Shown here one piece after another: positions 1 to 8,986 of a stretch of 64,000 nt of DNA. How positions within the stretch are numbered: position 1 is the first letter of the stretch; the number at the start of each line of letters is the position of its first letter. Source of the stretch: an uncultured Celeribacter sp. (GTDB taxonomy: Bacteria > Pseudomonadota > Alphaproteobacteria > Rhodobacterales > Rhodobacteraceae); NCBI RefSeq assembly GCF_963676475.1, contig NZ_OY781106.1:2418001-2482000 (forward strand), written 5' to 3'. A program made the translations under genes and the position numbers. The notes beneath the pieces were generated by a model. It was given only the letters and a program-made list of their open reading frames with translations, was not told the origin of the DNA and made no database searches.

Positions 1-723
1 ATCATGGGTCCTGACGGGATACAGCTGGGCATAGAAAACCCGCTTGTGGAACTTGCACCCGATCCCACCTTGATCAACGGAATAAAAATCTGGGTCCTAT
101 CCGAGCCAGTCTTACGCCGAGGCTCAGCAGTCGAGGCTGCTCAGCAATGTTCCGTTTCAAAAGCAGCCGAAATTCTAGAGCGTCAGGGAGCGCATCTTCA
201 TATGGCACCGGTACGGTTGCTTGAGAGAGGCTTTGACTTGTGGTTGGCCCGACTGATGACGGCGGGGGACCACACTGTCGATCTTTCGCGTCTGATCGGT
301 GGAGGATCCAGGGTTCCGATCCTGCGAGAGGCGTGTTGTCAACTCGTCGGACGAGGGCGCCACAGCTTTCCAGCCTTCGTGCTGGCCGCACTTTCGCAGG
401 TCGATCCGCGTCCCGCTGGACACTGGCAAAAACTGGCGCGGGAGGTCGACAATCTCGAGGCCGAGATTACAGATATGCTCAATCCCAACAGCCTTTTGCT
501 TTGTCCGCCGGTCACCGGTCCCGCACCTCGTCATGGCATGACCATGAGACGCCCCTTTGACATCGCTCTTTCGGCTATTTTCAACGCGCTTGGCTTGCCT
601 GCCACCGTGGCCCCGGTCACGATGGGGCAGGATGGCCTACCCCGCAGCGTCCAGATCGTTGCGCCACGTCGTGCTGACCATCTGTCGATTTCCGCTGCTC
701 TCTGTTTGGCGCAAAATGCCTGA
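1..723 (+). CDS. Amidase, C-terminal part (cut by window start)
   Basis: The reading frame is open from the first base and stops at 721-723, so the gene begins upstream of the window. The last ~80 residues have the C-terminal pattern of the amidase-signature family: a PVTGPAP motif, then a stretch ending in GLPATVAPVTMGQDGLP and VQIVAPR. The Ser-Ser-Lys catalytic core would lie upstream and is not seen, so substrate and activity cannot be judged. The family hydrolyses amide bonds of small molecules or of Gln on tRNA. It lies 33 bp upstream of an azoreductase gene on the same strand and may be co-transcribed with it. Confidence 0.75.
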   Translation: MMGPDGIQLGIENPLVELAPDPTLINGIKIWVLSEPVLRRGSAVEAAQQCSVSKAAEILERQGAHLHMAPVRLLERGFDLWLARLMTAGDHTVDLSRLIGGGSRVPILREACCQLVGRGRHSFPAFVLAALSQVDPRPAGHWQKLAREVDNLEAEITDMLNPNSLLLCPPVTGPAPRHGMTMRRPFDIALSAIFNALGLPATVAPVTMGQDGLPRSVQIVAPRRADHLSISAALCLAQNA

Positions 724-756
724 CCGATACCCGAAGCATTCCCTTCCCAACTATTA

Positions 757-1395
757 ATGGACAAAACTATGACCAAATCCCTGCTTTTCCTGACTTTCTC
801 GCCGCGCAGCGCCTCCAATTCCTCGGGGCTCGCTCGAAAGTTCATCGATCAATGGAAATCGGCCAACCCCGATGCACCGATTGTCGAACATGACTTTGGT
901 CAAACTCCGATGGCCGGTCCTGATCAAGCGTGGATCGAGGCGAACATGACACCAAAGGAGCAGCGCAGCTCAGCGCAGCGCGCGACTCTTGCGGCCAGCG
1001 ACAAGGCTATCTCCGAGCTTCGCGCGGCGACGCACGTTGTCTTGGCGACTCCAATGTTCAATTTTTCCACGCCATGGCAATTGAAATCCTACATCGACAA
1101 CCTTGTTCGCAATAACGAGACCTTCGGCTTTGACCCTGAGACAGGTCCAATCCCATTGCTCGATCAGAAGAAGAAAATGAAAGTGATCTGGAGCTCGGCC
1201 TTCGATTATGCGGTAGGGAACGATATGAAAGCGCTGGATCAGCTTACACCTTACATCTCCACGATCTTTGGTTTCATGGGGGTGACTGATATTTCTTTTG
1301 TTGGCTCTGGGAATGCCTGGGCTTCGACTGAAGTCGCCCATCAATTCCGCAGCAAAGCTGAGAACGAACTCGCCAATGCCGCTCCAACCTGGTGA
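757..1395 (+). CDS. FMN-dependent NADH-azoreductase family protein
   Basis: A 212-residue flavodoxin-fold protein close to the usual AzoR length (~200). The N-terminal phosphate-binding loop reads FSPRSASNSSG, and the middle has the flavin-binding ATPMFNFSTPWQLKSYID signature typical of AzoR/NQO-like quinone reductases. The family uses NAD(P)H to reduce quinones and azo compounds by a two-electron mechanism in the cytoplasm. An alternative ATG four codons later (769) gives a more typical N-terminus; neither start has a clear ribosome binding site. The cluster with a permease and an Rrf2 regulator suggests a stress- or electrophile-response group, which is inference. Confidence 0.85.
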   Translation: MDKTMTKSLLFLTFSPRSASNSSGLARKFIDQWKSANPDAPIVEHDFGQTPMAGPDQAWIEANMTPKEQRSSAQRATLAASDKAISELRAATHVVLATPMFNFSTPWQLKSYIDNLVRNNETFGFDPETGPIPLLDQKKKMKVIWSSAFDYAVGNDMKALDQLTPYISTIFGFMGVTDISFVGSGNAWASTEVAHQFRSKAENELANAAPTW

Positions 1396-2287
1396 CGGCA
1401 CTTTGGAACGGGCGAACGCGAGGCGCAGGACTAGTTACTATGATATCGCACGTATTGGGTTAGTAGCAATGTTCTTGATCCTGTTCAGCCAAGGGCCAGG
1501 TCTGAGCGGATTTATGGAGCAATGGTGGCTAGTGCTCGTTGGCCTTGGTGGTGCGCTGGTCGCAAACTCGACTGGGATCGGTGGCGGAGTTGTTTTCGTT
1601 CCTGCCTTCGATGCACTAGCGATCCCGGAAGGCCACATCGTCGGGACCAGCCTGCTGATCCAAAGCTTTGGAATGAGCATGGGCGCCTTGACCTATCTTT
1701 CGCAGGGCAAGGTTCCGGTGGTGCCTAGGCTTGAAGGCGGCGGTACTACGCAGCTGTCATCAATTGGGATCGTCCTCACAGTCTTGCTCCCTTCCCTCAT
1801 CGGATATTGGGCTGCGACTATGGGTGGCGTTCGCCCGGACTGGCCCCTTGCGCTGATCTTTAAGGTTCTGTCCCTCGGTCTTTTGACAGCTTTGCTAGTC
1901 ACGAATTTCGTACGCCTATTGCCTCACCGGAAAATTTGCATAGGAACGGATGGTATCATACTGTGCTTGATTGGCCTGATTGGTGGCGCCTTTGTGGGCT
2001 GGATTTCGATTGGTGTTGGCGAACTGCTTGCGATATACTTGATGCTGCGCGGCCTGCGGGCAGTTGAGGCGATCGGCCTTGCCGTTATCGTGACTGCACT
2101 TTGCGTGTTGCTGGCAAGAATTGGTTTGCCTACTTCGCAAGGCGTTGACTTCGATATCGCGCTTCTTGTGGCGCCGGGCGCACTTTTGGGTGGCTTCCTT
2201 GCACCAATTCTGCTCAATTATATTGGTGAAGCTCGTGTGAAATGGTTCTGTGCTTTTTGGATAGTGGTATCAGCAACGGTCATGTAA
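1376..2287 (+). CDS. TauE/SafE-family membrane permease
   Basis: A strongly hydrophobic protein with about eight predicted membrane segments and the TauE/SafE N-terminal repeat pattern (ANSTGIGGGVVFVP, then IVGTSLLIQSF). A related Gly-rich motif, GGAFVGWISIGVGELL, occurs in the second half, as expected for this two-repeat family. Members export or import small organic or sulfur anions such as sulfite or sulfoacetate; the substrate here is unknown. The start is uncertain: the frame is open from 1298, the ATG at 1376 overlaps the azoreductase by 20 bp, and another ATG at 1469 begins just before the first hydrophobic stretch. It probably belongs to the azoreductase operon. Confidence 0.8.
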   Translation: MPLQPGDGTLERANARRRTSYYDIARIGLVAMFLILFSQGPGLSGFMEQWWLVLVGLGGALVANSTGIGGGVVFVPAFDALAIPEGHIVGTSLLIQSFGMSMGALTYLSQGKVPVVPRLEGGGTTQLSSIGIVLTVLLPSLIGYWAATMGGVRPDWPLALIFKVLSLGLLTALLVTNFVRLLPHRKICIGTDGIILCLIGLIGGAFVGWISIGVGELLAIYLMLRGLRAVEAIGLAVIVTALCVLLARIGLPTSQGVDFDIALLVAPGALLGGFLAPILLNYIGEARVKWFCAFWIVVSATVM

Positions 2288-2308
2288 CCTTAGGAAAGAC
2301 GCACTGCT

Positions 2309-2773
2309 ATGGGACGCGATGGCGAAAACCCTCAGAAATTCAAAGGTGTTGATCAGCGTTTTGCAGTAGCGACACATGCGATGTGTGTCCTTGCAACCCG
2401 AGGGCAGGCGATATCCAGCGCGCAGTTCATTTCAGAGAACATCTCTGTCAGCGCGATTATTATTAAAAGGGTCATGCGCCCGATCGTCGTTGGAGGTTAT
2501 GTTGAAGCAGTCGTCGGCGCGGTTGGAGGTTACCGACTTATTCGCGATCCTAATGAGATTAATCTTTGGTTGATACTTGAAGCGATCCAAGGAAGCGGCC
2601 CGTTTTCTAAACGCTTTGGAATGCCTGAGTCAAACTGTGATGAAGGTCGCGCCATTGATCAGGTTGTTTATGACCTCTACTCTTCGCTTGATGTGATGAT
2701 AGAAGAGCGTTTAAGGGCTGTTTCCTTAGCTAGCATTCTGCAATCGGCTATGTCCCAGCAACCCCCCAAATAA
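2309..2773 (+). CDS. Rrf2-family transcriptional regulator
   Basis: 154 residues with the Rrf2 layout: an N-terminal winged helix (FAVATHAMCVLAT, then ISENISVSAIIIKRVM as recognition region), the family signature VGGYRLIRDP around residue 75, and a C-terminal dimerisation helix. Only one cysteine lies in the usual cluster region (SNCDEG), so it lacks the three-Cys Fe-S ligand set of IscR/NsrR and more likely senses through a single Cys or none. It starts 21 bp after the permease stop and probably regulates the azoreductase-permease group, as Rrf2 regulators beside reductases often do (inference). Confidence 0.85.
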   Translation: MGRDGENPQKFKGVDQRFAVATHAMCVLATRGQAISSAQFISENISVSAIIIKRVMRPIVVGGYVEAVVGAVGGYRLIRDPNEINLWLILEAIQGSGPFSKRFGMPESNCDEGRAIDQVVYDLYSSLDVMIEERLRAVSLASILQSAMSQQPPK

Positions 2774-3110
2774 ATTTCCACGATTTTCGGACATATGTTG
2801 AGCATCATTGGTCACATGACGTCTTTGTGTAGCTGAGCTAGCAAATTAAGATTCAGATTCTCTCCAATTTTGCGTAGAATACGTAAGCATGTTGCCTCCC
2901 CCTAATGGCTTACATTTCCAATTTTTGTGTGATGGCGAATTCGTCTGACGCAAAACTTCCGAGAGACGAGTGCAGTCTAAAGCGTTTCGAGCAAAGTTTG
3001 AATTATTAGGTTTGCCCAGCGTTTTGCTTTGTACTTCACCCTTTGTGGTAGGATCATGAACATGCCAGCAACGTTGCCAAAGCAACTCCGGGATCGTTTT
3101 GCGCGATTGA
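2774..3110 (+). other. 337-bp intergenic stretch without a recognisable gene
   Basis: It is AT-richer than its flanks. I see no protein-like open frame, tRNA or long inverted repeat. A 79-codon open frame on the minus strand (2846-3085) has no recognisable family pattern and was not accepted as a gene. Confidence 0.5.
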
Positions 3111-3353
3111 TCAAAGACGGCTTGTCAGGGAGAGGGGCGTCGCGACGTCTTTAGTTGTCCGCCACGCTCTGCGCGGATCGGGCCAGAGTTGATCGAAGAT
3201 GTCTTCTGTCATGACGACATAGGCAATCCTGCCATGATGACGCAAAAACGTCGGCCCCTTGTCGGCCTGTCGCGCCAATTTCAACGCGTCGTATTGCAGT
3301 GTCTCAACGTCGAAACGACGGCCTTGGAGTGGCGGAAGTTTAGAACGATCCAT
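3111..3353 (-). CDS. Phd/YefM-like antitoxin, orphan
   Basis: 80 residues with the Phd-fold signature: a helix (LKLARQADKGPTFLRHHG), the RIAYVVM beta strand, then the EDIFDQLWPD helix, matching the usual 'xVTxxGRPVAVLVSxExYExL' pattern. Such proteins bind their own promoter through the N-terminus and neutralise a toxin through a C-terminal tail. No toxin gene (RelE, Doc or PIN type) is seen on either side, so it is either a solitary regulator or a remnant. The C-terminal tail after WRTTKDV is short. The assignment rests on pattern recognition alone. Confidence 0.55.
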   Translation of the reverse strand: MDRSKLPPLQGRRFDVETLQYDALKLARQADKGPTFLRHHGRIAYVVMTEDIFDQLWPDPRRAWRTTKDVATPLSLTSRL

Positions 3354-3538
3354 AGATTTTTCCTTTCATCGGCGCACGACACTGGTCACGGAGAAGTCCG
3401 TGTTGGCGTGCGAGCGAGATGGAAAATCTAAGTCATGTGTCTGCGTACCATGTGTTCTGGGATGTGTCAGCCCTGTTTGATGCCGATCTATATGCTGGAC
3501 ATCGCTTCCCAGCTTAGGCCTGATTGCCGAATACAGAT

Positions 3539-3553
3539 GTTCCCATTACGTTC
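3539..3553 (+). promoter_or_regulatory. LexA (SOS) operator, GTTC-N7-GTTC
   Basis: The sequence GTTCCCATTACGTTC exactly fits the alphaproteobacterial LexA box GTTC-N7-GTTC. It ends only 5 bp before the imuA ATG, so LexA bound here would block the transcription start of the imuA-imuB-dnaE2 operon. The position implies a very short or leaderless mRNA. Confidence 0.85.
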
Positions 3554-3558
3554 CATTC

Positions 3559-4137
3559 ATGCGAGTCGATTTTCACACTGTCTTTCCCCTGCGCCCTGCG
3601 CGGGTGCATGAGGTCTATGGCCCCAGCTCCATGAGCTTTGCCGCCATGGCAGCGGCAGGCGCGTGCCTGTGGATCCGGGAAAGCTGGCACTCTGACACAC
3701 TCATGTCTCAGGGACTTTTGCCGATCTTCAACCCGGCACGTCTGTTGCTGGCCCGCCCCAAGGATCAAACCGATGCGCTCGCCGTCGCCGAGGAGGCGCT
3801 GAAAGACGGCGCGCTGCCCTTTGTCGTCATCGAAATCACCCGCCCGCTGAACCTGCGCGAGGGGCGGCGGTTGCAGCTCGCGGCCAAGGCAGGCGGCACC
3901 ACGGGGCTTTGCATCATTTCCGACGGCATGGGGTCAAACGCCGCCGAGACTCGTTGGCATGCCGCCTCGATCTTTGACACACAAAGCGAGGACTCGACTC
4001 TGATGCGATGGGAAATTAAAAAGAACAAATCGGGAACACTTGGGGCCTGGAATGTTCGATGGGATCAAAAAACGCGTCGTGTGCATGTGGTTTCCCCGGT
4101 TGGCGAGCGACCGGGTTCTGCGCGCGCGCCCAGTTGA
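3559..4137 (+). CDS. imuA: ImuA, SOS mutagenesis accessory protein
   Basis: 192 residues. The N-terminus (FPLRPARVHEVYGPSSMSFAAM) and the central GLLPIFNPARLLLARPKDQTDALAVAEEALKDG region carry the RecA-like ImuA fold seen upstream of imuB and dnaE2 in many Proteobacteria. ImuA is thought to act with ImuB and DnaE2 in error-prone translesion synthesis after DNA damage. No Shine-Dalgarno sequence precedes the ATG, and the LexA box sits directly upstream, which is consistent with leaderless translation. The 3' end overlaps imuB by 86 bp, so the genes are translationally coupled. Confidence 0.85.
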   Translation: MRVDFHTVFPLRPARVHEVYGPSSMSFAAMAAAGACLWIRESWHSDTLMSQGLLPIFNPARLLLARPKDQTDALAVAEEALKDGALPFVVIEITRPLNLREGRRLQLAAKAGGTTGLCIISDGMGSNAAETRWHAASIFDTQSEDSTLMRWEIKKNKSGTLGAWNVRWDQKTRRVHVVSPVGERPGSARAPS

Positions 4138-5506
4138 TGGCCCCTTCGCAATCACGCTCAAGTCGAACAACACCGAACGGATTTATTGCCTCAATAAGAC
4201 TGCCGAAGGCTTGGGCCTGACGCGCGGCATGAGCTTTGCCGACGCCCGCGCCTTTTGCCCCGACCTGATCAGCCAACCCGCACGCCCCGATCTCGATGCC
4301 CGGTTCCTCGCCATGCTGCGCCGATGGGCGACGCGCTATTGCCCTTGGGTGGGGCGCGATGGCGAAGATGGCTTGGTGCTGGATGTCACCGGATCGACGC
4401 ATCTTTGGGGAGGCGAAGCGGAGATGCTGGCGGATATTCAAGATCGCGCGCGCCGCACCGGGTTGACGCTTCGCTTGGGATGCGCGGCGACCCGAGGTGC
4501 TGCTTGGGCCTTTGCGCATTACGGGACGGGAGAGGAAGCCCTCACCGATCTGCCCGTTGCCGCGCTGCGCCTTGAAGACACCACCGTCACAGCCCTGCAA
4601 CGCCTTGGCCTGCGCACCATTGGTGATCTGGCGGAAGCTGTCCGTGCCCCGCTGACCCGTCGTTTTGGCCCCGATCTTCTATTGCGTCTCGATCAGGCCA
4701 TGGGTCACATCCCCGAACCGGTCAGGCCCGAAAGCGAACCGCCAAGCTTTGCGACCCGCATGAGCCTGCCGGAGCCCGTCGGCCTGACCGAAGACGTGAT
4801 GGGTCTCACCGCGCGGCTTCTGACCCCGCTCTGTGACAAGCTCAACCGCCATGAAATGGGCGCGCGCCGCCTGACCCTCACCCTGCGCCGCGTCGATCAG
4901 GGCAGCCACCAGGTCGAGCTGCGCCTCGCCGCCCCGATGCGCGATCCGCAGCGGATTTCGCCCCTATTCGAGCGTGGAGTAAGCGAGGTGGACGCGGGCT
5001 TTGGCATCGACCAGATCCGGCTGGAAGCCACACAGATCGAACCGCTTCCCGTGCAACAGATCGGCAGCGCGCAAACCTCACCCGATCGGCTCAACGATCT
5101 GATCACCCGGATCGGCACGCGCATCGGGCTGGACAACATCCAACGTTTTCTGCCCGCCGACAGCCACATCCCCGAGCGCAGCTTTACCATCGCCCCAGCC
5201 GCGTTCAGAACGCCCGACAGCGCATGGTCCTGCCCGCGCCCGCGCCCCCTGCGCCTCTTCCCTCCCGAACCGCTTGCCGATCATGGCGCCGAGCCGCCCG
5301 CACGGTTTCGTTGGCGCCGCATGTCGCTCACCACCGGGCGCGCCATCGGCCCCGAACGCATCGCGCCGGAATGGTGGCTGCCGGATGAGGCGTGGCGCTC
5401 AGGTGTGCGCGATTACTGGCGGATCGAAACCCGCGAAGGCCGCCGCCTCTGGCTCTATCACACCCCACAAAATCCCGGCTGGTTCGTGCAAGGAGAATTC
5501 GCATGA
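4052..5506 (+). CDS. imuB: ImuB, Y-family polymerase-like protein
   Basis: 484 residues. The start is at an ATG just before the conserved CMWFPRLASDRVLR segment; a TTG 12 bp upstream is possible. The palm-like region (GLDVTGSTHLWGGE around residues 110-125) and helix-hairpin-helix part (TALQRLGLRTIGDLAEA) mark a DinB/UmuC relative. In this family the catalytic acidic residues are lost, and the protein serves as a hub linking ImuA, DnaE2 and the beta clamp. It overlaps dnaE2 by the 4 bases ATGA, which indicates one operon under LexA control. Confidence 0.92.
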   Translation: MFDGIKKRVVCMWFPRLASDRVLRARPVDGPFAITLKSNNTERIYCLNKTAEGLGLTRGMSFADARAFCPDLISQPARPDLDARFLAMLRRWATRYCPWVGRDGEDGLVLDVTGSTHLWGGEAEMLADIQDRARRTGLTLRLGCAATRGAAWAFAHYGTGEEALTDLPVAALRLEDTTVTALQRLGLRTIGDLAEAVRAPLTRRFGPDLLLRLDQAMGHIPEPVRPESEPPSFATRMSLPEPVGLTEDVMGLTARLLTPLCDKLNRHEMGARRLTLTLRRVDQGSHQVELRLAAPMRDPQRISPLFERGVSEVDAGFGIDQIRLEATQIEPLPVQQIGSAQTSPDRLNDLITRIGTRIGLDNIQRFLPADSHIPERSFTIAPAAFRTPDSAWSCPRPRPLRLFPPEPLADHGAEPPARFRWRRMSLTTGRAIGPERIAPEWWLPDEAWRSGVRDYWRIETREGRRLWLYHTPQNPGWFVQGEFA

Positions 5507-8500
5507 GCCTTCATTGCAGTCCAAATACTCATCCCCAGCCCGCCTCTTACGCCGAGCTTTGCGTCACCTCGAACTTCACCTTCCTCACAGGAGCCTCGCA
5601 TCCCGAGGAGCTGATGCTGCGCGCTGCCGAGCTGGGACTGGAGGCCATCGCCATCACCGACCGCAACACGCTCGCGGGCGTTGTGCGAGCCTACTCGGCG
5701 CTCAAGACGCTCCGCGAAGAAGCCGCCGAACAGCTTCGCGTGCGGTCTTCGCATCAGGTTGATCCCTGTTCGCGACAAGAGATTGGGGCGCCGCAAGACC
5801 TACCTGTCCCGCTGACTCCAAAACTGCCGAAGCTCATCGTCGGCAGCCGCTTCGTCCTGCGCGATTACCCTGTCGAATGGCTCGCACTGCCCACGGACCG
5901 TGCCGCTTATCACCGGTTGTCGCGGCTTTTGACCTTGGGCAAACGGCGTGCGGAAAAGGCCGAGTGTCATCTCGATCTGAGCGATCTGGAAACAGGGTGT
6001 CAGGGCATGATCCTCATCGCTCTGCCGCCCAAGGATCTGACCCGCGCGCAACCCACGCTTCAGCGCCTGCAGCGTCGCTACCCCGGTCACGTCTTTCTGG
6101 GCGCCGCGCCGCGCTATGACGGCTCCGATCAGGCGTGGTTCGATGCCTGCGCCGCGCTGGCGCTGCGGTGCTCCACCCCGATGGTCGCGGTCGGCGATGT
6201 GCTGATGCATCACGGGCGGCGGCGCAGGCTCGCGGATGTGCTGACCTGTTTGCGCGAGGGGCTGACCATCGACCGGATCGGCACGCGTGCCCTGCCCAAT
6301 GCCGAACGCCGCCTCAAGGGCGCCGCCGACATGGCGCGGCTCTATCGCAACCACCCGGCGGCGCTCAAACGCACGTTGGAGATCGCCGCGCGCTGTAGCT
6401 TTGACCTTTCCGAGTTGAGCTATGAATACCCCGACGAGATGTCGAAGGGCGAAGCGCCGCAGGACCGCCTTGTCCGTCTGGCGCGCGACGGGTTGTGCCG
6501 CCGTTATCCGGAGGGCGCGACCGAGCGCGTACATCAGTTGATGGACAAGGAACTGTCCCTGATCGGAGAACTCAACTACGCGCCCTATTTCCTCACCGTA
6601 CATGACATCGTCCAAGAGGCCCGGTCGCGCGGCATCCTCTGCCAAGGGCGCGGTTCGGCGGCCAATTCGATCCTCTGTTACCTTCTGGGCATCACCGATG
6701 TGTCGCCTGACATGATCGGCATGGTGTTTGAACGCTTTATCTCCCGTCACCGGGGCGAGCCGCCCGACATTGACGTGGATTTTGAACACGAGCGCCGCGA
6801 AGAAGTCATCCAGTGGATCTATGAGAAATACGGTCGCCACCGCGCCGGTCTCTGCGCCACCGTGATCCATTTCCGCACCCGCGCCGCCATCCGAGAGGTC
6901 GGCAAGGTCATGGGCCTGTCCCAAGACCTCACCGCGCGGCTGTCGGGCGATATTTGGGGCATGTCGAACGCCGGGCCGGACATGGAGCGGGTGCGGGCGC
7001 TGGGGCTCGATCCGACAAACCGCCGCTTGGCGCAGACCATAGAGCTGATCGGCGAAATCATCGGCTTTCCGCGTCACCTGAGCCAGCATGTCGGCGGTTT
7101 CATCATCACGCGCGGGCGTCTCGACGAGCTCTGCCCCATCGAGAATGCGGCGATGGAAAACCGCACGGTGATCGAATGGGACAAGGATGACATCGACGCC
7201 TTGGGCATTCTCAAGGTCGATATTCTTTCCCTCGGGATGCTCACCTGTCTGCGCAAAAGCTTCGATCTTTTGGACGCACATGAGAAAATGCGCCTCACCC
7301 TCGACACCGTGCCACAGGAGGACCGCACGACCTATGAGATGCTGCAACGCGCCGATGCGGTGGGAGTGTTTCAGGTCGAAAGCCGAGCGCAGATGAATTT
7401 CCTGCCGCGAATGAAGCCCGCCACGTTTTACGATCTGGTGATCGAGGTCGCCATCGTCCGGCCCGGCCCCATTCAGGGCGGCATGGTCAAACCCTATATC
7501 CGGCGGCGGCAAAAGCTTGAGGCGCCCGAACCTTTTGGTCCTGCGCTCGAAGAGGTCACGCGTAAAACACTTGGCGTGCCGCTTTTCCAAGAACAAGCGA
7601 TGCAGATCGCCGTCGTCGGCGCCGGCTATTCGGCAGAAGAGGCCGACAAACTCCGGCGCTCGCTGGCCTCTTTCCGGCGCATGGGCACCATTGGCGAACA
7701 CCGCGACCGGTTTGTGCGCGGTATGATGGAAAACGGGTATTCCGAAGGGGTCGCCATGGCCTGTTTCGGCCAGATCGAAGGCTTCGCCGATTACGGTTTC
7801 CCCGAAAGCCACGCGGCCGCCTTTGCCATGCTGACCTATGTGTCGTCCTGGCTCAAATGCCATCATCCGGCGGTCTTCGCCTGTGCCTTGCTCAACTCCC
7901 AGCCGATGGGGTTTTACGCCCCGGCGCAGATCGTGCGCGATGTCCGCGACCACGGCGTTGAGGTGCGGCCCGTTTGCGTCAATCATTCCGACTGGGACAA
8001 TCTGTTGGAACGCCGCGCCGACGGGGCCTTGGCGCTGCGCCTCGGGTTTCGGCAGATCAAAGGCTTTCGCGAGGAGGATGCGGGTTGGATCGTTGCGGCG
8101 CGTGGCAATGGCTATCAAGACCCGGAAAGCGTCTGGCTCCGCGCGGGCGTTGCGCCCTCCGTGCTTGAGCGGCTGGCCGAGGCGGACGCCTTCATCGGCA
8201 TGGGGCTGACCCGTCGCGATGCATTGTGGCAGGTCCGCGCGATCCGGGCTCCGAAACCATTGCCGCTGTTCTCCGATCCGCTCGATGGCGAGGGCATTCG
8301 TGAACCCGATGTGATCCTGCCCAACATGCATCTGGGCGAGGAGGTGGTGGAGGATTACGTCGCGCTGCGGCTGACGCTGCGCGCCCATCCGATGGAGCTT
8401 TTGCGCCCGACGATCCCCGGCCTGACGCCGCACGACCGCCTGCCAACGGCGCCCCTCATCCGCACCACCGTCTGCGGTCTCGTCATCACCCGGCAACGTC

Positions 8501-8850
8501 CCGGCACGGCCTCGGGCGTGATCTTTCTGACACTCGAAGACGAAACCGGCGTCTCAAATGTGGTGGTCTGGCCCAAGGTTTACGAGCGCTTCCGCCGCAT
8601 CGTCATGGGCGGACGGCTATTGCGCGTCACCGGGCGGCTGGAGCGCGAAGGCATCGTCGTCCACCTCATCGCTGATCATATCGAAGACCTGTCGCACAAG
8701 CTTTCAGATCTGGGCCACCCGCTCAACGACGCCATCGGTGTCACACAGCCCCAAGCCGACGATGCGACGCGACCGCCGCGCTACCCGCCCCGTGCCCGTC
8801 ATCCGCGGGAGCAGGCGAAGCGATTGTTTCCAAGCCGCGATTTCCATTGA
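5503..8850 (+). CDS. dnaE2: Error-prone DNA polymerase III alpha subunit DnaE2 (ImuC)
   Basis: 1115 residues, usual for DnaE2. The ATG lies in an ATGA overlap with imuB and has an AGGAG ribosome site at 5491-5495. An N-terminal PHP domain starts ELCVTSNFTFLTGASHPEEL. The polymerase core shows the catalytic PDIDVDFEHERREEV motif (residues ~425), and the fingers/thumb region has SHAAAFAMLTYVSSWLK. A C-terminal OB-fold (VCGLVITRQRPGTASGVIFLTLEDE) follows. DnaE2 carries out mutagenic lesion bypass with ImuA and ImuB. The frame is intact. The gene is followed by ~136 bp and then an insertion sequence. Confidence 0.97.
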   Translation: MSLHCSPNTHPQPASYAELCVTSNFTFLTGASHPEELMLRAAELGLEAIAITDRNTLAGVVRAYSALKTLREEAAEQLRVRSSHQVDPCSRQEIGAPQDLPVPLTPKLPKLIVGSRFVLRDYPVEWLALPTDRAAYHRLSRLLTLGKRRAEKAECHLDLSDLETGCQGMILIALPPKDLTRAQPTLQRLQRRYPGHVFLGAAPRYDGSDQAWFDACAALALRCSTPMVAVGDVLMHHGRRRRLADVLTCLREGLTIDRIGTRALPNAERRLKGAADMARLYRNHPAALKRTLEIAARCSFDLSELSYEYPDEMSKGEAPQDRLVRLARDGLCRRYPEGATERVHQLMDKELSLIGELNYAPYFLTVHDIVQEARSRGILCQGRGSAANSILCYLLGITDVSPDMIGMVFERFISRHRGEPPDIDVDFEHERREEVIQWIYEKYGRHRAGLCATVIHFRTRAAIREVGKVMGLSQDLTARLSGDIWGMSNAGPDMERVRALGLDPTNRRLAQTIELIGEIIGFPRHLSQHVGGFIITRGRLDELCPIENAAMENRTVIEWDKDDIDALGILKVDILSLGMLTCLRKSFDLLDAHEKMRLTLDTVPQEDRTTYEMLQRADAVGVFQVESRAQMNFLPRMKPATFYDLVIEVAIVRPGPIQGGMVKPYIRRRQKLEAPEPFGPALEEVTRKTLGVPLFQEQAMQIAVVGAGYSAEEADKLRRSLASFRRMGTIGEHRDRFVRGMMENGYSEGVAMACFGQIEGFADYGFPESHAAAFAMLTYVSSWLKCHHPAVFACALLNSQPMGFYAPAQIVRDVRDHGVEVRPVCVNHSDWDNLLERRADGALALRLGFRQIKGFREEDAGWIVAARGNGYQDPESVWLRAGVAPSVLERLAEADAFIGMGLTRRDALWQVRAIRAPKPLPLFSDPLDGEGIREPDVILPNMHLGEEVVEDYVALRLTLRAHPMELLRPTIPGLTPHDRLPTAPLIRTTVCGLVITRQRPGTASGVIFLTLEDETGVSNVVVWPKVYERFRRIVMGGRLLRVTGRLEREGIVVHLIADHIEDLSHKLSDLGHPLNDAIGVTQPQADDATRPPRYPPRARHPREQAKRLFPSRDFH

Positions 8851-8986
8851 GAGAGGATGGGTAAAGCGGCCCAAACCTGAGGTCATCCAGCATTACTCGG
8901 TTGACCAAGGACGCGACACTGATTTCCTTACCGTTCGTAGTAAGTGCTCATTCTACGCCGCAGACATTAGAACTTCTGAAAGGGCG

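Noticed and set aside
5800..8496. 898-codon open frame on the minus strand inside dnaE2
   Set aside because: It is antisense to a certain, motif-rich gene; the sequence has no family pattern and the openness comes from GC-rich codon bias.
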